A program made the translations under genes and the position numbers. From JABDCD01 sp964469525 (lineage in GTDB: Bacteria > Pseudomonadota > Alphaproteobacteria > Rickettsiales > SXRF01): a DNA stretch of 8,517 nt. Under the pieces are notes generated by a model, which did not search any database, was not told where the DNA came from, and saw only the letters and a program-made list of their open reading frames with translations. The stretch is taken from contig CAYXYU010000024.1 in NCBI GenBank assembly GCA_964469525.1, forward strand, positions 1-8,517, given 5' to 3'. Positions 6,121 to 8,517 of the stretch are shown here, piece by piece (the first letter of the stretch is position 1; each line of letters begins with the position of its first letter).

Positions 6121-6141
6121 GTCACCCCTCTATGGGATGAC
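6121..6141. repeat. Short stem-loop, possible remnant of the GTCATCCC palindromic repeat
   Basis: GTCACCCC and GGGATGAC form an 8-bp stem with one mismatch and a five-base loop, placed directly after the DUF465 stop and before lepA. The arms match the ends of the larger palindromic repeats at 2964-3021 and 7114-7180, so it may be a copy that lost its middle. There is no T run on either side. Confidence 0.45.
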
Positions 6142-6142
6142 G

Positions 6143-6331
6143 TCAGGCGATGATGTCGGGGTAGACGACCTGCTCGAGCTTGACGATCTGGTCGCGCATC
6201 TCCAGCTTGGCTTTTTTCAGGCGCTGGCGGGTGAACTCGTCGAGCATTTCGTTTCTGATCCGCTGATCCAGCTCGCGGTGCTCGGCGCGAAGATATTCGA
6301 GGCGTTTCAGCAGCAGAAGGTCTTCATTCAT
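6143..6331 (-). CDS. YdcH-like DUF465 family small helical protein
   Basis: This 62-residue protein is a short charged helical hairpin with the DUF465/YdcH pattern: an N-terminal LLLLKRLEYLRAEHRELD stretch, a middle with Arg/Glu, and the C-terminal KKAKLEMRDQIVKLE block typical of the family. The molecular role of the family is unknown. The ATG at 6331 was chosen because a start at 6469 would add 46 residues without family resemblance, coming from the AT-rich promoter region. The ribosome binding site is weak (a GGA about nine bases upstream). The gene sits between ubiX and lepA on the same strand and probably has its own promoter at 6437-6465. Confidence 0.85.
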   Translation of the reverse strand: MNEDLLLLKRLEYLRAEHRELDQRIRNEMLDEFTRQRLKKAKLEMRDQIVKLEQVVYPDIIA

Positions 6332-6436
6332 GATTCCATCCAACCTGTATTCACGGTCGCGCTCTTGGTTAAAACCCCTTGGGTTAAGCAAGAAGCGTGC
6401 CGCTGTTTTTGTATCTGACGGTAAAAAACGAGGTAT

Positions 6437-6465
6437 AGTATAACAAACTTTTAAGAACATGACCA
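6437..6465 (-). promoter_or_regulatory. Likely promoter of the DUF465 gene (and possibly lepA)
   Basis: On the minus strand TGGTCA (6460-6465, 4/6) and TATACT (6437-6442, 5/6) are separated by 17 bases within an AT-rich gap of about 190 bases between ubiX and the DUF465 gene. The leader would be about 100 bases and contains a small AACCC/GGGTT hairpin near 6365-6380. I see no gene in the gap. Confidence 0.5.
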
Positions 6466-6524
6466 GCAATTTATACTTAATTAACCTTAAGTTAGCTGAC
6501 CGCCTTATTTTCCTTGTAAATTAT

Positions 6525-7094
6525 CTAGTTGGAAATTAACCCTTCCCAGCGCCTGACCAGCCCATGCTCCAGCCCGAACAGGTCAAGCACCCGTCCTACC
6601 GTGTGATTCACCATATCGGCGATGGTCTGCGGGCGGCTGTAAAAAGCCGGCACGGGCGGTGCGATGATCGCCCCCAGGTCGGAGAGGGTCAGCATGTTTT
6701 TAATATGTACGGAGTGCAGGGGGGTCTCGCGCGGCAGCAGCACCAGGCGGCGGCGCTCTTTCAGCACGACATCGGCGGCGCGGGTGAGCAGGGTGGTGGT
6801 GTTGCCGGTGGCGATCTCGGCGAGGCTCCGCATGGAGCAGGGGGCGATGATCATGCCGTCGGTTTTGAACGAGCCGCTGGCGATGGCGGCGGACAGGTCG
6901 GCCGGGGAATAGTAATGGGTGGCGAGCGCATGCAGCTGCGGCAGCGAATAATCGGTCTCATGGGCGATGGTGATCTGGGCTGTGCGGCTGACCACCAGGT
7001 GCGTCTCGGCTCCGGCGGCGGCCAGGCTTTTAAGCAGCTCGATGCCGTAGATGGCGCCCGAGGCGCCGCTGATGCCGATGATGAAACGTTTCAT
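6525..7094 (-). CDS. ubiX: Flavin prenyltransferase UbiX
   Basis: UbiX joins a dimethylallyl group to FMN to make prenylated FMN, the cofactor of the UbiD decarboxylase in ubiquinone synthesis. It acts in the cytoplasm as a dodecamer. The 189-residue product shows the family marks in order: the FMN-binding SGASGA (9-14), SFKTDGMIIAPCSMRSLAEI (75-94) with the PCSM motif at 85-88, the phosphate-contacting RRRLVLLPRETPLH (114-127), and PPVPAFYSRPQTIADMV (146-162). Length is normal. The ATG at 7094 gives the standard MKRFIIGISGASGA start. I see no clear ribosome binding site upstream, and the upstream gap holds a palindromic repeat and the terminator of the preceding gene, so its promoter is not evident. 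No ubiD is in the window. Confidence 0.97.
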   Translation of the reverse strand: MKRFIIGISGASGAIYGIELLKSLAAAGAETHLVVSRTAQITIAHETDYSLPQLHALATHYYSPADLSAAIASGSFKTDGMIIAPCSMRSLAEIATGNTTTLLTRAADVVLKERRRLVLLPRETPLHSVHIKNMLTLSDLGAIIAPPVPAFYSRPQTIADMVNHTVGRVLDLFGLEHGLVRRWEGLISN

Positions 7095-7113
7095 GATATT
7101 GCTTTATGTTTGC

Positions 7114-7180
7114 TGTCATCCCGAGCCATAGGCGAGGGATCTGGTCAAACAGATTCCTCCGCTTCGCGTTCGGAATGACA
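7114..7180. repeat. Dispersed palindromic repeat, copy B
   Basis: TGTCATCCCGAGCC at one end and GTTCGGAATGACA at the other enclose a 67-base imperfect palindrome. Read on the minus strand it matches the repeat at 2964-3021 almost block for block (GTCATTC, GCGAAGC, ATCTGTT, AGAT, TCGC, GGGATGACA). It lies between the terminator of the repeat-protein gene and the ubiX start. Confidence 0.8.
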
Positions 7181-7186
7181 AGATTC

Positions 7187-7226
7187 CATATAAGAAAACG
7201 GCAGGCAGGAAATTCCTGCCTGCCGT
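7187..7226 (-). terminator. Intrinsic terminator of the repeat-protein gene
   Basis: Bases 7198-7211 and 7213-7226 are perfect reverse complements (ACGGCAGGCAGGAA and TTCCTGCCTGCCGT), giving a GC-rich stem of about 12 bp with a small loop. On the minus strand it is followed directly by TTTTCTTATA. It lies 33 bases after the stop of the upstream gene. This is the clearest Rho-independent terminator in the window. Confidence 0.88.
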
Positions 7227-7259
7227 GATTCTATCCGGTTACCGGCGTTTGGCCAGTGC

Positions 7260-8517
7260 TTACTGCTGCGGCTCGCAATCAACCGGCTCGTTCGCCGCCT
7301 GGGTCCAGCCCAGGCTGAAGAACGAGTTGACGCAGGTCGTCACGTTGCCGGGCAGGCCGCCCGCGGCAGGCGACAGCTCGCCGAGCTCACCGCCCGCGGC
7401 CGGGCTCAGGCTGCCAAGGTCGCCGATATTCACCGGGACGTTGCCGCCGCTGATATCGAGATCGAGCGCGCCGCGATAGGTGAAGAACTGGTTCACATAT
7501 AGGAAGTCCTTATCCAGCACCTCCTCGTCGCGCAGCGAGATGACCGGGCGGTCGAGAATGTCGAACAGCGGGCCCAGGAAGTTTACCTCATCCTCGGGCT
7601 CCGGTTCGGGCTCGGGGCTGGGCGTAACCGAATCGGGCTCCGGTTCGGGCTGAGCATCCGGCTCAGGCTCGGGGGCTTCATCCGGCTGAGGCTCAGGCGC
7701 TTCATCCGGCTGAGGCTCAGGCGCTTCATCGGGTGCTGGCTCGGGGGCTTCATCCGGCTGAGGCTCAGGCGCTTCATCGGGTGCTGGCTCAGGAGCTTCG
7801 TCCGGCTGAGGCTCGGGGGCTTCATCCGGCTGAGGCTCAGGCGCTTCATCGGGTGCTGGCTCAGGAGCTTCGTCCGGCTGAGGCTCAGGCGCTTCGTCAG
7901 GTTGAGGCTCGGGGGCTTCGTCCGGCTGAGGCTCAGGCGCTTCATCAGGTTGAGGCTCGGGCGCTTCGTCGGGTTGGGGCTCGGGCGCTTCGTCGGGTTG
8001 GGGCTCCGGTGGAGCATCCGGCGGCGGGGAATCGGGCGCGTCGTTACAGCCGCCGAAATTATTGCCGTTCACGGTGGCGCAGGGGCGGACGATACTGTTA
8101 TGGGCGCCGTTATGCGTACCCTGGTTTTCCGGATTATTAAGGAAGAAATCTGGGTCGACATCTTCCATATTGACGCCGTCGAACAGCACGCCGTCATTGC
8201 TGTGATCAAAGCCGCCATTGCTGGTGCCGCTGATGGTTACATAACCATCGTTGGTACCAAACGGGAAAGTAATGAGCGAGTCCGCATACATTTGTGTTCT
8301 GGTGCCGGCCCCCCCGATTTTGACCAGTGCCTTGCTGTTGGCCGGTTCACCATCGCCGTAATTGGTGTTGGTGACATTGGCTTCAACTTCAATGGAGCCA
8401 CCGAAGCCATTATTGCTGTGGGCGTCGATCTCCGCCGCGCCAATGCGGATGACACTTTCGTTCGGCTGCTGATCCTCCCGCGCTTCGCGGCGCTCGGTGC
8501 CCACTTCACGCGGGCCG
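7260..8517 (-). CDS. C-terminal part of a probably exported protein with PEPxPDEA repeats (5' end outside window)
   Basis: The frame is open to the right edge, so this is the end of a longer protein; a GTG at 8504 is in frame but need not be the start. Residues below count from it. Residues 15-160 are rich in Gly, Asn, Asp, Thr and Val with short strand-like runs (SVIRIGAAEIDAH, SIEVEANVTNTNYG), as in beta-rich cell-surface proteins. At 166-277 come 14 octapeptides PEPxPDEA (x is Gln or Ala), then a degenerate Pro/Glu tract to about 307. The remaining 107 residues form a separate domain with two SPAAGG segments. Four Cys occur as two spaced pairs (142/153 and 391/410), which would suit disulfides outside the cytoplasm. 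The acidic Pro-rich tract probably works as an extended linker. I do not recognise the family. The gene ends with TAA, followed by a strong terminator. Confidence 0.8.
   Translation of the reverse strand, partial: GPREVGTERREAREDQQPNESVIRIGAAEIDAHSNNGFGGSIEVEANVTNTNYGDGEPANSKALVKIGGAGTRTQMYADSLITFPFGTNDGYVTISGTSNGGFDHSNDGVLFDGVNMEDVDPDFFLNNPENQGTHNGAHNSIVRPCATVNGNNFGGCNDAPDSPPPDAPPEPQPDEAPEPQPDEAPEPQPDEAPEPQPDEAPEPQPDEAPEPQPDEAPEPAPDEAPEPQPDEAPEPQPDEAPEPAPDEAPEPQPDEAPEPAPDEAPEPQPDEAPEPQPDEAPEPEPDAQPEPEPDSVTPSPEPEPEPEDEVNFLGPLFDILDRPVISLRDEEVLDKDFLYVNQFFTYRGALDLDISGGNVPVNIGDLGSLSPAAGGELGELSPAAGGLPGNVTTCVNSFFSLGWTQAANEPVDCEPQQ
7674..8009 (-). repeat. 24-bp tandem repeat, 14 units, coding PEPxPDEA
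   Basis: Fourteen consecutive 24-base units stay in frame and encode PEPQPDEA (11 units) or PEPAPDEA (3 units). Units differ mainly at silent third positions and at the CAG/GCA-type codon that gives Gln or Ala. Within the array, 7741-7812 is identical to 7813-7884, so a three-unit block was duplicated recently. Spacing has no non-repeat spacers, which excludes a CRISPR array. Confidence 0.93.

Noticed and set aside
6332..6469. N-terminal extension of the DUF465 protein by 46 residues
   Set aside because: The extra part comes from an AT-rich promoter-like region, lacks family resemblance, and would make the protein longer than the family norm.
7081..7094. Perfect 14-bp palindrome ATGAAACGTTTCAT at the ubiX start as an operator
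   Set aside because: It is fully explained by the conserved MKRFI start codons and has no second copy in the window; chance is likely.
6564..7178. Long plus-strand open frame opposite ubiX
   Set aside because: The minus strand encodes a clear UbiX with all motifs; the opposite frame is Gly/Ala-rich without recognisable features.
7674..8009. Regular 24-bp repeats as a possible CRISPR array
   Set aside because: The units are directly adjacent without unique spacers and stay in frame with a Pro/Glu-rich protein.
7733..8140. Plus-strand open frame across the tandem repeat
   Set aside because: It is the mirror of the repeat on the opposite strand; composition and length come from the 24-bp periodicity, and no start signal supports it.

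Overview
The window looks like chromosomal DNA of a flagellated, moderately GC-rich alphaproteobacterium. The reasons are the FliI/FliJ pair, a UbiX for ubiquinone synthesis, a LepA, a YdcH/DUF465 small protein, tRNA-Ala(GGC) with an encoded CCA, and dispersed GTCATTC...GGGATGACA palindromic repeats between genes. The sequence alone does not fix the genus.

Plus strand, 1-2958: a tightly packed operon enters from the left edge. It holds the C-terminal half of the flagellar export ATPase fliI, a four-helix membrane protein of unknown function, a FliJ-like coiled-coil protein, a Trp-rich single-pass membrane protein, and an LplT/Aas-like MFS transporter. Every junction is an ATGA stop/start overlap, so the five genes are probably translationally coupled. 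The two unknown membrane genes are AT-rich (about 42% and 39% GC by hand count, against roughly 60% in fliI and fliJ), so they look like insertions into a flagellar/transporter operon.

Centre, 2959-3724: a palindromic repeat lies between the converging ends of the transporter gene and a minus-strand CsoR/RcnR/FrmR-type regulator. The regulator lacks the usual metal-binding residues. Upstream of it is tRNA-Ala(GGC) on the minus strand with a good sigma70-like promoter. The 3' end of this tRNA is duplicated about 165 bp downstream, and the duplicate is split at the T-loop by an 81-bp hairpin-rich insert. A perfect 18-bp hairpin starts on the ACCA end of the intact tRNA.

Minus strand, 3725-7094: reading in the direction of transcription, ubiX (flavin prenyltransferase), a 62-aa DUF465/YdcH-like gene with its own likely promoter, lepA (EF4), and a 164-aa helical protein of unknown function with a promoter and ribosome binding site in the gap after lepA.

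Right end, 7095-8517: a second copy of the palindromic repeat, a strong intrinsic terminator, and the C-terminal part of a probably exported protein. That protein carries 14 perfect PEPxPDEA octapeptide repeats encoded by a 24-bp tandem repeat, and it runs off the right edge. Apart from the flagellar and housekeeping genes, the least explained items are the two membrane proteins in the flagellar operon, the ligand-less CsoR-family regulator, and the split tRNA duplicate.
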